NCBI RefSeq assembly: GCF_037975245.1
Contig: NC_092580.1
Coordinates: forward strand, 33,662,501-33,726,500
Direction of reading: 5' to 3'
DNA from: Apostichopus japonicus
Lineage: Eukaryota > Echinodermata > Holothuroidea > Aspidochirotida > Stichopodidae
DNA: 64,000 bases
How positions within the stretch are numbered: the first letter of the stretch is position 1; each line of letters begins with the position of its first letter. Of the stretch, positions 11,263-23,696 are shown in pieces. The notes beneath the pieces are model-generated. The model was given only the letters and a program-made list of their open reading frames with translations. It ran no database searches and had not been told where the DNA came from. The translations under genes were made by a program, and so were the position numbers.

Positions 11263-11792
11263 TTAAGGTGGAGGTTGAAACGTAGAACTGGGGCATGGTC
11301 CAAGACTGCCTACCATAAGCGTCGGATCGTTTCTAACACATGCCACTAACTGTAACAAACATGGTGAACCATAGTTCGTTCCATCAGTACCGCAAACAGG
11401 TTGTCTAAGAAGCGGGCAAACATCTGGACATTCTACGGCAAAAGGCTCGGTAGTTCCAGGACTAACGCCGGCAAGAAAGGCACTCGGGGAGGTACCACCT
11501 TGGCTTGGGCTCACGCTCTGGGTGGTGACTTGCGTCCTCGGCGTTGTGTTTGATCCAATGGTAGATGGTCCACTAGTTTCTGCAGTTTCTGCAGTAGGTG
11601 AGGTTGGATTCGATGTCGCCGATTCTGTTTCTGCAGTAGGTGAGGTTGGATTCGATGTCGCCGATTCTGTAGGAATCAAGGATGCGGATACCCGTGACGT
11701 AGGGGACGATGTAATAGTTTCACGGCTGCTAGCTGATGACGTTGTACCTCTGCTACCAGTAGTTCCTATTGGTTTTGACGTTGATTCTTGCC
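11263..11792 (-). CDS. Gene A exon 3: Thr/Ser-rich linker and Kazal domain 2
   Basis: The acceptor is CCTGTCTCAG before 11792. The linker contains a direct duplication, ESATSNPTSPTAET twice, and is rich in Thr/Ser/Pro as expected for O-glycosylated spacers. Kazal 2 starts VECPDVCPLLRQPVCG: Cys2-x7-Cys3 is canonical, placing Leu at the expected P1 position (second residue after Cys2). A hydrophobic P1 points to chymotrypsin-, elastase- or subtilisin-like targets; this is inference. The domain ends GPCP and the protein stops nine residues later. Confidence 0.85.
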
Positions 11793-14164
11793 CTGAGACA
11801 GGAAAACGACGACAGCAAAACCTTATTATTATACAACGTCAGTTAAAAACAACTTTAATGAAAATGTTCATGATAGCAGGCGCGCAATTTTTGAAATTCA
11901 ACCAGCTATTGTAAGCATAACGCAGTCGATCAATCAACCCATCGAACTGCTGGTTTATTAAACTTTCGCTAACTTTTGTATATTTTTTTACTATCGCTAT
12001 ATCAAACGTTCCTTGCGATGGTTAAGCAAACAAAACAAGAGCCAAGAGAGAATGCACTTTTACAGGGACTCGGACTGTGGCTCTGGGCTCTTCGATGCAC
12101 GCCTTGTAGAGGGGACTGGGGTCCTCACCCAGCAACAAATTAAACATTAAAACGTGTAATATTGCATTTCGCGGATCTCATTGCTATATTGCATGGCTAT
12201 AAATCAGGTCTTTATTTAACCCTATGCACAGACGTAATTAAATTATTTGTATAACTACTAACAATGTTTGGTGTGGGGTTGAAAGTGAAGGGTTTGTGGT
12301 GGAGGGGAGGAGGGGGGGTGGGACATATTTGAAATATGACAATGTTGAAATGAACCCACCTGCAGGTGTTGGAGGTTCAGGGCATTCTCCTCTACTGACG
12401 AAATTTATTTTGCTGTTAGTACAACGAGCTGCTTTCAGCAAGCAATAACTGGTGTAAGTAATCCCGTCTGTACCACAAACACGTCTCCGTGGGTTTGTAA
12501 CGGGCTCACAATTCAATTCGCACGGATCCTCTGGTAAAACAAGAAAAAGAGAGTGATAAAGAGAGAGGTATATAGAAAGTAGATGTAACACCCACATAAC
12601 CCAACGGACGAGTCCGTGAGAAGAAGAGGGCGTGCTAAACACGGCTAATGACCATCTCCATGAATCTGCAGTCCACATGGTTTCCTAATGACTGTGAACC
12701 GCCTACTCGCCTTCACCCCCTTGAATTGCTATTTGATATCAATTTATATCAAGTTGATCTATAGGCTCGTTAAACATTTTAATAGTTTTTTGGAACAGAT
12801 GTATAATAAGAAAAGCAAAATAAAACATCGGACTTGATTCTTGTAACATATACGAGGTACTGAGGATTGAAAGCAGGACATGTTTAGTTCATAAAAGCAC
12901 CCGCCCCAAAGTTGGGGGAGGAGGAGGAGGAAGAGGAGGCGGGAGTTGGTGGGACGAGGCGCAGCGCGGGGAACGACGGTGGGCATACATGTTGAAAACA
13001 ATGCAAATAACTTTTTAGTCACTGAGTGGGGAAAATGAATTATTTAAAGTTGAACAAGATGCGTAAACCGACAATATGAATTATCTAGGGAGTTGCCCTC
13101 GCCGAGTGAGTTACCATCACCGAGTGACGTACCATCATCGAGTGAGTTACCATCACCGAGTGAGTTGCCCTCACCCAGTGAGTTTCTATCACTGAGTTAG
13201 TTGCCCTCTGGAGAGTTGGATTGGGATTGAGCAACTGCTGTATGCTCTCTTTATCCCTATATAATTCAGATACTTTCGAATTTTTCATTTAAACTTAAAG
13301 AGTACAGAGTTTTTTGTTACCGTTTTTGTTGTTTCCAGCTTCAATTACTCCTCCAACTGCCCCTTCTCCTCCTTCTCCTTCTCCTCCTTCTCCTGCTTCT
13401 ACTCCTTCTCCTGCTTCTCCTGCTTCTCCTTCTTCTCCTTCTTCTCCTCCTTCTCCTGCTTCTCCTGCTTCTCCTCCTTCTCCTTCTCCTCCTTCTTCGT
13501 CCGTTTGGTCTGTATCAGCTGGTTCTACCCTTCCTTCGGTAGTTGTCTCGGCATCTTTCTCCTGTTTATTGTTTGGTTCACCATTTTGTTCTGGTTCTTC
13601 GGTCTCTCTTGTTAAAGTAGTTTCTTGTTCTGGTTCGGCTTGGTCTTCCTCTTCTTCTATTGGTTGTCTCCTCGTTGAACCATCTTGTTTGTTTCCACCG
13701 ACATTATTCTTTCCATTCTTTCCTCCATTATTGCCAGTTTTACTATTGCCATTACCTCCATTTTGTTTCTTAACCCCCGTTCCCCCTGGTGGTTTCTTTC
13801 CTGTTTGTGATTTTTGATTTCCACGTCCCTGCTGATTATTTACGTTACGTCCTCCTTGTTTATTTGTATTGCGCCCTCTTTCTTGATTTGGTGTTTCAGT
13901 TTCTCTGTCTTGATTATTTCCACCGCGATTTCTACTTGTACTTTGCTGATTAGTGTTTGTGTTGCCTTCTCTCACCCTGTTTCCATTTCCTGTTCTCCTC
14001 TGCCCTCCTTGCCCTCCTTGCCCTCCTCCTCCACCTCGCCGTTGTGCCTGCGCCCTCCTGCCTGCTTCATCAGAGTCGGAGCTGGAGCTGGAGCTGGAGT
14101 CGCCACCAGATAGACTTAGTTGGAGGAGGAAGAGGAAGACCACGAAGTACAAAGCACACCGCAT
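11263..14164 (-). CDS. Gene A: secreted two-Kazal protein with long low-complexity N-terminal region
   Basis: Three exons are proposed: 14164-13321 (844 nt), 12530-12360 (171 nt) and 11792-11263 (530 nt). Both introns are GT/AG and phase 1; the joined frame is open and encodes about 514 residues. Order: signal peptide (1-19), Ser/Asp cluster (20-32), Arg/Gln/Gly then Asn/Gln/Lys-rich tract (to about 165), acidic Glu/Gly tract (about 170-275), Kazal 1 (about 282-338), Thr/Ser/Pro-rich linker (about 339-455), Kazal 2 (about 458-507). Kazal domains inhibit serine proteases; a secreted extracellular-matrix or mucus role is inference. Gene B has the same exon plan, so A and B are paralogues. An acceptor-like CACCAG sits 5 nt before the ATG, suggesting an upstream non-coding exon. 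Confidence 0.8.
11793..12359 (-). other. Gene A intron 2
   Basis: The 567-bp intron lies between Kazal 1 and the linker exon, with GT/AG ends on the minus strand. No repeat or nested gene is visible. Confidence 0.7.
12360..12530 (-). CDS. Gene A exon 2: Kazal domain 1
   Basis: The acceptor is TTTTACCAG ending at 12531, and the donor CTGCAG|GTGGGT lies at 12359-12358. The 171-nt, phase 1-1 exon encodes DPCELNCEPVTNPRRRVCG and the rest of a six-cysteine unit, C-x3-C-x10-C-x10-C-x6-C-x12-C. Ten residues between Cys2 and Cys3 is longer than the usual seven, so the reactive-site residue cannot be assigned safely. NPRRRVCG is shared by all three loci. Confidence 0.85.
12531..13320 (-). other. Gene A intron 1 with minisatellite
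   Basis: The 790-bp intron is bounded by GTAAC (donor) and TTTTACCAG (acceptor). It holds the 18-bp minisatellite annotated separately. Minus-strand frames 12759-13022 and 13085-13288 fall in this intron and show no domain. Confidence 0.7.
13089..13210. repeat. 18-bp minisatellite in gene A intron 1
   Basis: Six to seven units of the form GAGTTACCATCACCGAGT, with variants GAGTTGCCCTCGCCGAGT and GAGTTTCTATCACTGAGT, stand head to tail. The unit is a multiple of three, so the region stays open in some frames, but it lies between splice sites that join cleanly without it. Confidence 0.85.
13321..14164 (-). CDS. Gene A exon 1: signal peptide and low-complexity acidic region
   Basis: The ATG at 14164 opens MRCALYFVVFLFLLQLSLSG, a clear hydrophobic leader. 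The donor AACG|GTAAC at 13320-13319 matches the position used in gene B (both end in Asn-Lys-Asn then a split codon). The Glu/Gly tract is encoded by repeated GGAGAAGGAG-like hexamers (plus-strand polypyrimidine 13360-13495), the likely source of length change by slippage. Large plus-strand Pro/Ser frames over this exon are its antisense shadow. Confidence 0.8.
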
Positions 14165-14940
14165 GCTGGCTGGTGTAATACAAATATCATAAGTTTGTTT
14201 GGAAAGAGTTAAGGTGTTTGCACTGAATGCGACATAAGTGGTTTGAGATCAAATTTAATATTTAATCAACAATAACCATACTGATTTTAAGCATTCATAG
14301 TATCAGTCATGCTAGATTTTGGCTTATGGCACTGGTGAACTTGAATTCTACCAACTTTATTCATCCCTTCACGGAAACGAATCTTTAGAAGTAAACTCAA
14401 GTTTAACCAAGTCAAGGTGAACGCCCTCCCCCCCCCCCCCCTCATCCCCGGCCTGTAATAAATATTCCCTCTCGCAATTTGTACGAATATTGAAAAGAGG
14501 AAGTAGTTTCTCTCTGATTTCTCGTCAATGTTTTAGGGCTATGCATTTAAGAATATTAAACATTATATCTGATCAACGAAGAATCTATGGTAGGGAAGGA
14601 TTTCGAAAAGAAAATTGAATACAGTATCCGTTCCAAAAGAGTTACATTTCTTTGAATTCCGGTCTAGCTTTTTTAAATGCAGCTGTTAATCTTTGTTATG
14701 CTCACAGATGCACAAAACCAGATAAAAGGAATAATAGCCCTTTGTTACCGAAACAAATGGAATACTTTCTCTTGTCCAAGCAAACGTGCAATTATTAAAA
14801 GTTCAAGCTAATGTAATTTCCCTTTCAAGATTAAAGAATTTTTAGCCGACTTTTATATGCAAATTAACTTTTGCCTAAGTACACCTAAATTCCCCAAACT
14901 GAATGGTTTCGAAAGCAAAGACTATTGGTATATTGGAAGA
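14165..14940. other. 5' flank of gene A
   Basis: Likely carries a 5' non-coding exon and promoter of gene A. A minus-strand acceptor-like TATTACACCAG ends at 14170, 5 nt before the ATG. No convincing TATA box was found. The rest is unique AT-rich sequence with a C-run near 14430. Confidence 0.35.
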
Positions 14941-14943
14941 AAA

Positions 14944-15153
<210 letters not shown>

Positions 15154-15154
<1 letters not shown>

Positions 15155-16193
15155 AAAATTAAATAAAAATATATACTTACATTGATTTGGAAATGATTGG
15201 ACTCCAAATTGTCAGGATGCTTGTTCAAAAATATCTAGCTGATACTGATTAACTTGATCTTTCGGTCAGTGTGACCTACTCTAAGTATTACAGCAATAGT
15301 TATTCAGTATTTCTCTCTTATCGGAATACCTTGTTGCTATACAAGAATTTTGTTATTCCGGTATTATAATAAGTTATTTCCGGTACTTTAATTGAGGTAC
15401 TTGTACTTCCAATCATCGCCGACGGAGAAACGAAACTTATTAATTGAGTCATAAATTATCGCTATGATTTGTTTGGCTAACTTTCAGACGGACTTTGAAA
15501 AAAAGCCCAGGAGACTCATATAGTAGCAAGAATGATGTGTAAAAACTTCTATAATACCTTGTCAATAGCGACATTTGAAGGATAAATTTAAACAGATTTT
15601 CAATGTTGTTAGGATGTCATAGTCTATACATAAACAAAGCATGGCTGCTGAAAATTGTTTAAACTATTCTCCTTTAATATCTGAAAATGTCTGGAACGCT
15701 CCTTTAAGGTTAAGTAGATCGCGAAATCGGGTCCTCAGTCCAGCTTATAATTTTTGTTTTGTTTGTTTGTGACAGTGTTACATATCAAAGTTAATGTTCT
15801 GCCTATACTGCCATCCTTTAACGATATTGAATATTTCATAGAGATTACCCTAATGTCTGGACTGAAGAGATGACGTCATAACTTGACTGTTAGCAGGATT
15901 CCAAACTTTATCACATTGTAAAGATGAATATTTTCAAAGCAAACATTCATATATAAGCTGACCTGTTCACACTGTTAATTGTTGGACTTTGACAAGCCAA
16001 TTCCTAACATTCTGCTTAGAATGATACTATAAATGGTAAAACGATGTCATGCATAATCATGAGGTCATATTACTCATCAGCTATTTGGGACAATTTCCTA
16101 ATGCTAATACCTCTCTAAACTGTACACCAATACCATGCTTCAAAGCACTGGTATTGACAGTACAAACAGTATCTAACCTTGATCTGATAGAAA
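15154..16193. other. Intergenic, nothing recognised
   Basis: Unique AT-rich sequence between the microsatellite and the hAT-like MITE. No exon-like frame is seen. Confidence 0.4.
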
Positions 16194-16549
16194 CAGGGGC
16201 GTAGCGAGCGGGGGTGTGGGGGTGGGGGTGTCACACCCCCCAATAATTTGGTCGCTGTCGGCAAATTTTGGGTCTGTCGGCAAAAGGAGAAAAGGTGAAG
16301 AGAGCGGAAGGGGAAGAAAGAAGGAAAGCTGAATAGAGAAAAGGAGAACGGGAGCTTCTTCCGTGCCAAATTTGACTTAAAATATGCACCAGATTGCATC
16401 TAAGGACGTTTCAAAACTAAAAATTTTCCAAAGGGGAGGGGGACACCACTCCCCTTAGACCCCTCCCCCATTTCAGTCACCACTTCCAGATCCGTCGGCA
16501 AATTAAATTCTCCACACCCCCCAACAAAAACCCCTTCGCTACGCCCCTG
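16194..16549. mobile_element. hAT-like MITE with 8-bp target duplication
   Basis: The left end is CAGGGGCGTAGCGAGCGGGG and the right end CCTTCGCTACGCCCCTG, approximate inverted repeats. The flanks are a perfect 8-bp direct repeat, GATAGAAA, at 16186-16193 and 16550-16557. An 8-bp duplication with CAGGGGCGTAG-type ends is characteristic of hAT elements. At 356 bp it has no room for a transposase; the interior is purine/pyrimidine-rich. Confidence 0.92.
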
Positions 16550-16557
16550 GATAGAAA

Positions 16558-18613
16558 CATGATATTCATATACTGCTCGTACTGGCAATATGAGTGCTCG
16601 GAAGCAGGACATGACACTGCAGTATATAGAAGAAAAACAAATTATCCAGTACAAATGAAAACGTTTCCTTCCTCGTTCACATTGTTGAATTATTAGGAAG
16701 TGACCAAAACCTTTTTATAAACACATATTAGTAAGACAATGGCAATGCAAGCAATACATGCTACTGTATGTGTCATTAGTATCAGTCGGTTAAGCTCTAT
16801 CATAATTACGTAGATGGGAATGTTTCACGTTGTGCCATATGATGAGAGTGAAACCTAATTTCAATTTCATTGTTTTCGTCGGGTCTATACCTGACATTGC
16901 TATAATTGTGGGCGATTTACTGACCATTGTCAAGGTGCAGTCAGTTTTCTTTCCTAGTTAAAGCAGTTATGATCCTAAATACTGTACCCAATATCAAATT
17001 GGCCATTGCTGTAAGGGGACCTTTTGGCTAAGCCAACAGGCCAGGATTTATCAGGGAAACGAGAAAGAGAGAAAATGAGAGAAGGAAGAGCGGTGTGATA
17101 TGGGCGGGAGGATATACCATAAGTCTAACCAATGAACACTGGTCTAAGGGGGAGAAATGTTACCATGTAAAGTCCAAGGACTCTGTCATTGGGATCGGTG
17201 GCTGCATAATTGGTACGATATCGTCTAACATGGAATTAAAAAAAATTCTTCATTTATTAAAACATAAAATCAGCTAATGGTCTCACTTACAAACGGATTC
17301 CAAAGAGATGATTACTGCTCAAGATAAATAGGCGGGATTGTGTAAGAATTCGCCTTTAATTATTTGGCGTAAGTAAGCGTGGTTAGAGGGCGCTGTTTGA
17401 CATTTGGAAGGTGCTAGTTTTGGTACAGTGCATAACTTGCACTTACAGGATTTCAACTAACGAAGTTTAACGAAACATGTATAGGTCCATTTCCCTTCAA
17501 GGTAGCTCGTTACGTTGCTGAAATCACTATGAAGCATTCATTCAGTTGATTTGAACAAGATATTGTAATTACTGATATCATGCATGATTGACATATCAAA
17601 CTGTTTCATTGTTTTTGCGATATTTTAATGTTTAAATTAGGACCCCTTCAACCCTCCCACACCACCTTTAAAAGGGTTATGTAGATCCTCAAACACCCAA
17701 TCGCATATCAGTTCAATATTACAAAGAAACAAAAGGAATTGTTTTTTTTTTCATACATATATTATGAAAGACAATTGTGCAGCGCACTGATCCACATTTT
17801 ATATCTAAACAACAGGATCAACTGAAGATGTGGGATTTATATGCTTTGTTTCACAGAGTTCTGTAGTGAATGTTTAATCATCTCCAGTATACTTATTGAT
17901 ATCGTATCAAAGCAAGCGTTTTGTGTAATTCTCATTACACTTTGTAGAATTTCATACTCTCTCACTTACTTAAGTGTATGCTTTGAATGCATTCAATAGA
18001 ATGCATTATGTATATGTATAAGACTTTGCAACTATTAGTGCTGGTTCTTACCGTTCTGATTATAAAAGTCCTTGCACTTATTTCGTGCCGGGAACGAGCT
18101 GGTTCATCTCATGGAAAGCCTGAGTCATTTCAAAACGGGAAGAAGGACCTGATCAAGGTCAATAACTTCCGATATAAGGTGATATTGCGTCAGTATTGTT
18201 ACCGGAAGATTACCATTGAGAGGACGATAACTAAGTTATGAGCTTTATTATTACCAAGAATTTCAGAAAGACACCTGACCCGTGATTCCATCTGCCAAGG
18301 TTTATATGCACTTTATTAACCATGGATACTAGCGCATGACAAAGTATCCTTCAACATTCATTTTCCATAGACGTGGTCCACAAATACGAATATGGGCGGC
18401 AATTACCGCAATAATGCAAAAACACAAAATCAAATTTACCTTAATATTTTTTTAAATACATCGCGAAAACAACTCACTATTCCAGATAAATAGAAAAATG
18501 TGAACGCGAAATTAAAAATATATTATAAAAACATATGTATTATTGCCACATCAAAACTTTTAACAACCAAACGTGGTGTTTCCAAGTATATATATATATA
18601 TTTTCCAAGATTA
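16558..18613. other. Intergenic, nothing recognised
   Basis: About 2 kb of unique sequence. Short frames at 17095-17277 and 17987-18241 show no domain or splice context that I can defend. Confidence 0.4.
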
Positions 18614-19693
18614 TTAAAGGAGAAACCAACCCTGTGGTTTTGCAGTGTCATGATAGTAGAGACTAACATTTCTACACCCTCTTTAAAATAACTAGTCAAA
18701 ACTACCTTTCTCCGAATTTCCAGGAATTTTCTAATGATTTTTTTCATACCTACTGTGTTGGCGGCCATTATGTTAAATTAAATAACGAGGGCGCTTAAAA
18801 AATGACGTCAGCTTGCTACATCGTAAGTTAAACAATAACCCTCTCTGCATAGAATTGTAGGTTTGCTCTCGGAGATGATTACTTGGAAGTTGGTGCAAAA
18901 ATGCCCGAGTGCCAAGCATTTGCATGTGTAAACAGGAGAGAGGAGGAAGGAGCAGGGAAGGGAAACGATATTATGTTATTCCTGTCGGGCAAATGTTTCC
19001 AGAGAAAACAGAACGTACTAAAGGCAAAACAGCACCAGGCTTGCCCGTCCGTCGCAGAACTGTTACTAGCGTTGGCAGTACACTAGCATCATATAGTAAT
19101 TGCCAGTGTCGGCCACAGATGAGATCTGTTTAGCAAGCCCTAGGTCTCATTTTATAAGTTCTTCCACTGTGTATTCAGGCTCGATTTGATAGCAGTGAAG
19201 TCCAAATGCATCCATGTTTTCTCTCGTTCAAAAATGTTCGAGTTCGGAAAGTGTTTCGGAAGAAAAAATTGACGAGATAATGCCTTAGATACCGTGAACG
19301 GCGCGTAGGAAATGTTAGGCTCAGAAGGTTGTCGTCCGATTAAAGCCGTCGTAAAACCTTCGATATTAAAAAAAGCACACATTTACACGCGAAAAATATT
19401 GTTTCTCTATTAAAACCTTTAAGAATATGTTATAAATGAAAACGCAATATATTTTTTTTTTTGCTAGTGCAATTTTAATAATTGTTGATATTTGGTAACA
19501 CTTTTTCTTTTGAAATGCGATATATGGCTCGCTAACGTTAGGGAAGAAAAAGCGGGAACTGTCGGTATTCAAAAAGCAATGGTGACTAGCATGGGTGACA
19601 ATTAAATCAATTTTTAAGGTTGAAAGAAATGTTTTCAAGCATCCGTGTTGCTTCTGTCGAATAGAGCGTACTGCTGGTTTTTTTCTCCTTTAA
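18614..19693. mobile_element. Kolobok/T2-like MITE, copy 2
   Basis: It begins TTAAAGGAGAAA (18614) and ends TTTCTCCTTTAA (19693): an inverted AGGAGAAA terminus flanked by TTAA, the target site of Kolobok and piggyBac elements. TTAAAGGRR specifically recalls T2/Kolobok MITEs. Similarity to copy 1 runs through most of the element, including TGACGTCA at 18803-18810. No intact frame is shared by both copies, so it is non-autonomous. Confidence 0.82.
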
Positions 19694-20529
19694 GAATTCC
19701 CCCGATCAACTTAACGTGCGAGCCACTTGCAAAACATTTGCCAATTGAGCGAAGAATGCGCACAATACAACGCCATGCCAGCAGTTCACTCAAGTGAACT
19801 ATAAGAGAAGACTTGAGGGACATTTTAAACAGTTCGGGAAGATCGGAAAAATCAGGTATTTGGTCAATACTCATAAAATATTTTACAAGAAGCTCTTATT
19901 TTCCTTGCAGGCACTCCATGAATGGTAACGACTAACTGAGGGGGCTGTTTAAATTTGTTGATGATATTAGTATGGAATGCTTCCCCCTCCCCTCCCCCTT
20001 AAAATTCCCACTCTTTAGAATGACTAGCATTGTACAGTAAGGAAGCTGAATTACGTTTGGCGTATTGTAATTGTTTTGGGAGTCCATCAAAGGTAAACAG
20101 ACCACATAACGTGCATCGCTGGCCGTTGACCTTGGACGTTGACCCTGAACAATAAACGCTTCAAATTCCGTCCGTATTGTCAATTACAGTGGAATAGATC
20201 GTTTCCTATACATGAAAATATAGTACAAAGTTCCAAAATATTGCGAATAGAGATAACAGAACAAAGTCAACAACCAAAACGATAATTATGATGACACTCT
20301 GGATCAAGCTTAGTGCATTGATAAACGATTGAGACAATAGGATGAAAGAAAAATAGAAAAAAAAACACCAACTTTAATTTGTAAATAAACCGACAAGAAC
20401 TAATGTTAAATAAAATATAATATCTCTTCTCTCCATGGTCCTTTGTCAACTAATACTCTGACATCTATCTCTTTTGTATTCACCCTGCTCATTAATCTAT
20501 CTGTATTCTGTGCTTGTATGTTGTTCCTT
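19694..20529. other. Intergenic; unassigned minus frame 19694-19874
   Basis: A minus-strand frame starting at 19874 reads MSIDQIPDFSDLPELFKMSL and continues with Leu/Ile/Ser-rich sequence into the MITE end. It might be part of an exon, but I recognise no domain and no convincing splice signals. Nothing else is visible. Confidence 0.3.
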
Positions 20530-20640
20530 GTAGTTTCTGTTACTTGTCATTCAGCCTCTAAAGAAGATCCTGCATAGATCGAAACGTCACGCCCACTTAC
20601 TTTTACAAAAAATAGAATTACAAACCGGCAGATCTAGTCT
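20530..20640 (+). mobile_element. Possible retroelement 3' fragment
   Basis: The phrase GCCTCTAAAGAAGATCCTGC followed by ATCGAAACGTC resembles a motif I associate with the 3' part of some retroelements (Penelope-like or LINE). No reverse transcriptase motif is present, so the call is weak. Confidence 0.3.
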
Positions 20641-22226
20641 AATGGAATACATTTTCGTGGACTAAGTCAACTGCACTGGACCATGAAGCTATAATTACCT
20701 ACACATGGTTGGGAACAGATGTAAATATTCAAAGAGACGGAAATAATTAAAAAGTTCGCCAAGTTTACACAATCCTTCCAAGTCATGTAAAACAAGATAA
20801 ATCTTTAACACAAATCATTTACGTATACTTTTTATTTTTTATATATTTTGCTACATCGTTCGAATCCCAAAGGATGATTTTTATTGGTCCGACTGGTACT
20901 GTGTAAAGGGAACACCAATGCCGTTTATTGTCCGACAAAAAATCCTCAAAATTATCAGCTTTATGAACACAATGTTACCCTGATTAATTTATTTCATATT
21001 CGGCGATTTGAGATATTACTTGCATTGCGATACAAGCCGTTACTAAGTCATTACTTTACCATAGCCTTCTCATAGGGAGTACTGTGAGTGCTGACAAAGT
21101 ATACACTGACTGTGTGGTCTGAATCTTATCGAGTTCTCTATTATTTTCATAGCTTAATATAACTCTTGTACTTGATTTAAGAAACTATAGAACGTGATTT
21201 GATGAGTACGACTCATAACTTATATACCGAACTGAAATATGGACAACGGGCGTTGAATGTTATATATATAATCATAGAACTATGCACACCTTGCATAGGT
21301 CTGTATAAGATTCATTTGGTTTAATATATAAGATCAGAATAAGGCTATGAACAACAGGGTCTGTTTTTCTCTTCTCCTTCTCGTCACTATCATTCTATGG
21401 GTATAAACGATAGACTAACGATACTACATCATAATAGAAACAATAGAAACTGTTTACTTAGTTGGAGGGAAACTAATAGAGTGGCGTAATGTTTATTTAT
21501 CCAGTCTCAGCTATTAGGAAGTCCTTTTATTATGTACTAAACTAATTGCTGCTATAATAATTATCTTGTTTATTAGTCTTGTTTACCTACTTGGTTTTTT
21601 TGTTGGGGTGGGGGGATGGGACAGAAGTGAACATTGTTAAGATCGGACCACCACCTCCTCTACTTAATGTTAGCTACTACTCTGTCAAGGGGCTTCCGGG
21701 TTTGTTTAGCTTTATGTTAGATTTAGGTTTATCAAGTAGTTTGTATTGGATAACCAGAGAGTTGCAAATCCTTTGATGAATGACAATAGGACTGTTCATG
21801 GGGCTCAATAAGCCCTGAGTGGTGCATTACAGTGCCGAGATAAAACAACGTTGTCAGCAATCATTAATGTGCTAGTTTTGAGGAAGGTTCCAAAGATACT
21901 CTTCTGAATGTTCTGTCCATCTAACATTATTCCAGGCATCATGAATTCATAATACAAAAATTATGTACGTTCGCGGACTGGTAAGCCTTGAGTCACACCG
22001 AGAAGAGTTCGACTTATCAAAAGCTTTCAAAGCGTAGGACATCTCGAGGCCGCCAACGTGACCAGCTTTCTGGGTCGGTTACATGAATTTATCTACGTTT
22101 TACGCTGAAAACAGGCAACACAAGATCCACGACAATTTGCCGTCTGTTAGAAACGGCAAAAGGACAGTGTGCAGTTCATATAGCTAGTAACAGCGCACCA
22201 TAAACACAGGGTATGTTAGCTATAAA
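20641..22226. other. Intergenic, nothing recognised
   Basis: Unique AT-rich sequence with no exon-like frame, repeat array or RNA gene that I can support. Confidence 0.4.
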
Positions 22227-22350
22227 GGAGTGTTAGCTCAGTGGTTTACGCCGGTGCCTTCCAATCATAAGGTCCCCGGTTCGAGTCACTCCAAGATTAA
22301 TGTATCTCGTCCAGTTACAGAGTTGTTGACAATTCATAATCATGGACTTT
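22227..22350 (+). repeat. tRNA-derived SINE (or tRNA pseudogene)
   Basis: The head, 22227-22293, has a tRNA layout: GGAGTGT start, an A box (TTAGCTCAGTGG), an anticodon-like stem (GCCTT/AAGGT) and a B box (GGTTCGAGTC), ending ACTCC that pairs with the first bases. The 3' half of the T stem is missing, so it cannot fold as a normal tRNA. A non-tRNA body follows to about 22350. This is what a polymerase III-driven SINE looks like; a decayed tRNA gene is the alternative. Confidence 0.65.
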
Positions 22351-23217
22351 AAATATGAATGAAAGAGACTGACTTCGGTCAGCTTTCGGCTTTGATAAGC
22401 CAATGCGGCTTCTTCGCGAGTTCCTGCTTCCAGGAGGATCTAACATACATACATTTGGGGGCGATTTTGAGTCAATTACATATTACATATTATCTCCCGT
22501 TGATCAGTAATTTGTCGAGAAATGTTAACAAACCAGTTAAGTGTCTTTCATAAGATATATTGTTCATTTCGATAAAACCATGCATTTTTCATGAAATACG
22601 AAAATGAATACACCCATTTCATATATCATGCACGAAAACTTAGCAATGTACAACTTATACGTTATACAGAAAGTCTAACATTTATGAGTACGTGCGCATG
22701 CGTATTCAGATTATCTCCCAGCCGGCTAGTGATATTGATATTAAAAAAAAAAAAAGTTTGCAAAATAAATAAATAAAATGATCTGACCTGTTTCATGGAA
22801 AATTGTCCAAAACCTTTCGTTTTTGGCAGTATAAAAACATCGTCAAATTTAATTTGAACCATTTTTCAAACCATGAAAATTGAATGTTTGTTCATTTATA
22901 TGTTACATTATTTCTGACAAAATTGCTTAAAATGTCACTACTTACAAAGTCTTGAATCTTCAATCGTAATGTATTACCATATAGGAAACGTGGGAGAACA
23001 ACCGCACATAGCTCAACACACATAACATGAGGCCGTTTATATTGAGTAGTGGAATTTGAGTTACGTTAGCATTCATCTACCCGCATATCAGGCCACTGTT
23101 AGTTATATATGGTTGTATTCATTGAGCATACAGTCGTTACAAGAAGGGTGAGGTTGGGGTTGTGGGTGGGGATGTTAGTGTACATAGGTAGATAAAAGTG
23201 TGTATGGTATGGGTACT
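22351..23217. other. Intergenic, 3' flank of gene B
   Basis: Unique sequence downstream of the gene B stop. No gene is visible; a G/T-rich patch lies near 23150. Confidence 0.4.
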
Positions 23218-23696
23218 TCATGGTGCCATCGTGGATACTGGGCAGGGCCCAATGCTGGCCACCATAAGGGTAGGATCGTTTCTAACACAGGCTACCAATT
23301 GAAGAACACAGGGCGATTGATAAGTAACTCCATCAGTGGCGCACACACGTTGTATAATCAACGGGCACACATCTGGACACTCCACCACAAATGGCTGCGT
23401 CGTCCCTGCAGCAACGGAGGTACTCTCTGCTTTAGTTGTAGCTTGTCCTGGAGCCGTTGTTTCTGCGCGCATCGTTACGGTGGTAGGTTGTGTGCTCGCA
23501 ACTCGTGTGGTAGCTGGCGCATCTGTACTGGAGGCTGTAGGTGTTGGATTCGTTGTAGCCTTTTCTGTAAGAATCAAGGTTGTGAATAAACGTGACGTAG
23601 TAGGCGAAGATGATGAAGACGCCGAAGTTGTGGTAGCAACTGATGTTGGATTTCTGCTACTCATGCTTCTTAATGTGGAAATCTTTGGAGTCGTCT
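23218..23696 (-). CDS. Gene B exon 3: Thr/Ser-rich linker and Kazal domain 2
   Basis: The acceptor is TTAAACAACAG before 23696. A Thr/Ser/Ala/Pro linker of about 100 residues leads to VECPDVCPLIIQRVCATDG and a full six-cysteine Kazal unit, with Leu at the expected P1. Its C-terminal part (LQLVACVRNDPTLMV) is almost the same as in gene A, making this the most conserved exon of the pair. Confidence 0.85.

Noticed and set aside
13314-14192. Plus-strand Pro/Ser/Phe-rich frames over gene A exon 1, and similar frames at 26968-27490
   Set aside because: They are antisense to well-supported signal-peptide exons and follow the codon-repeat composition.
22227-22293. Functional tRNA gene
   Set aside because: The T stem cannot form and the anticodon loop has eight bases, so a SINE or pseudogene is more likely.
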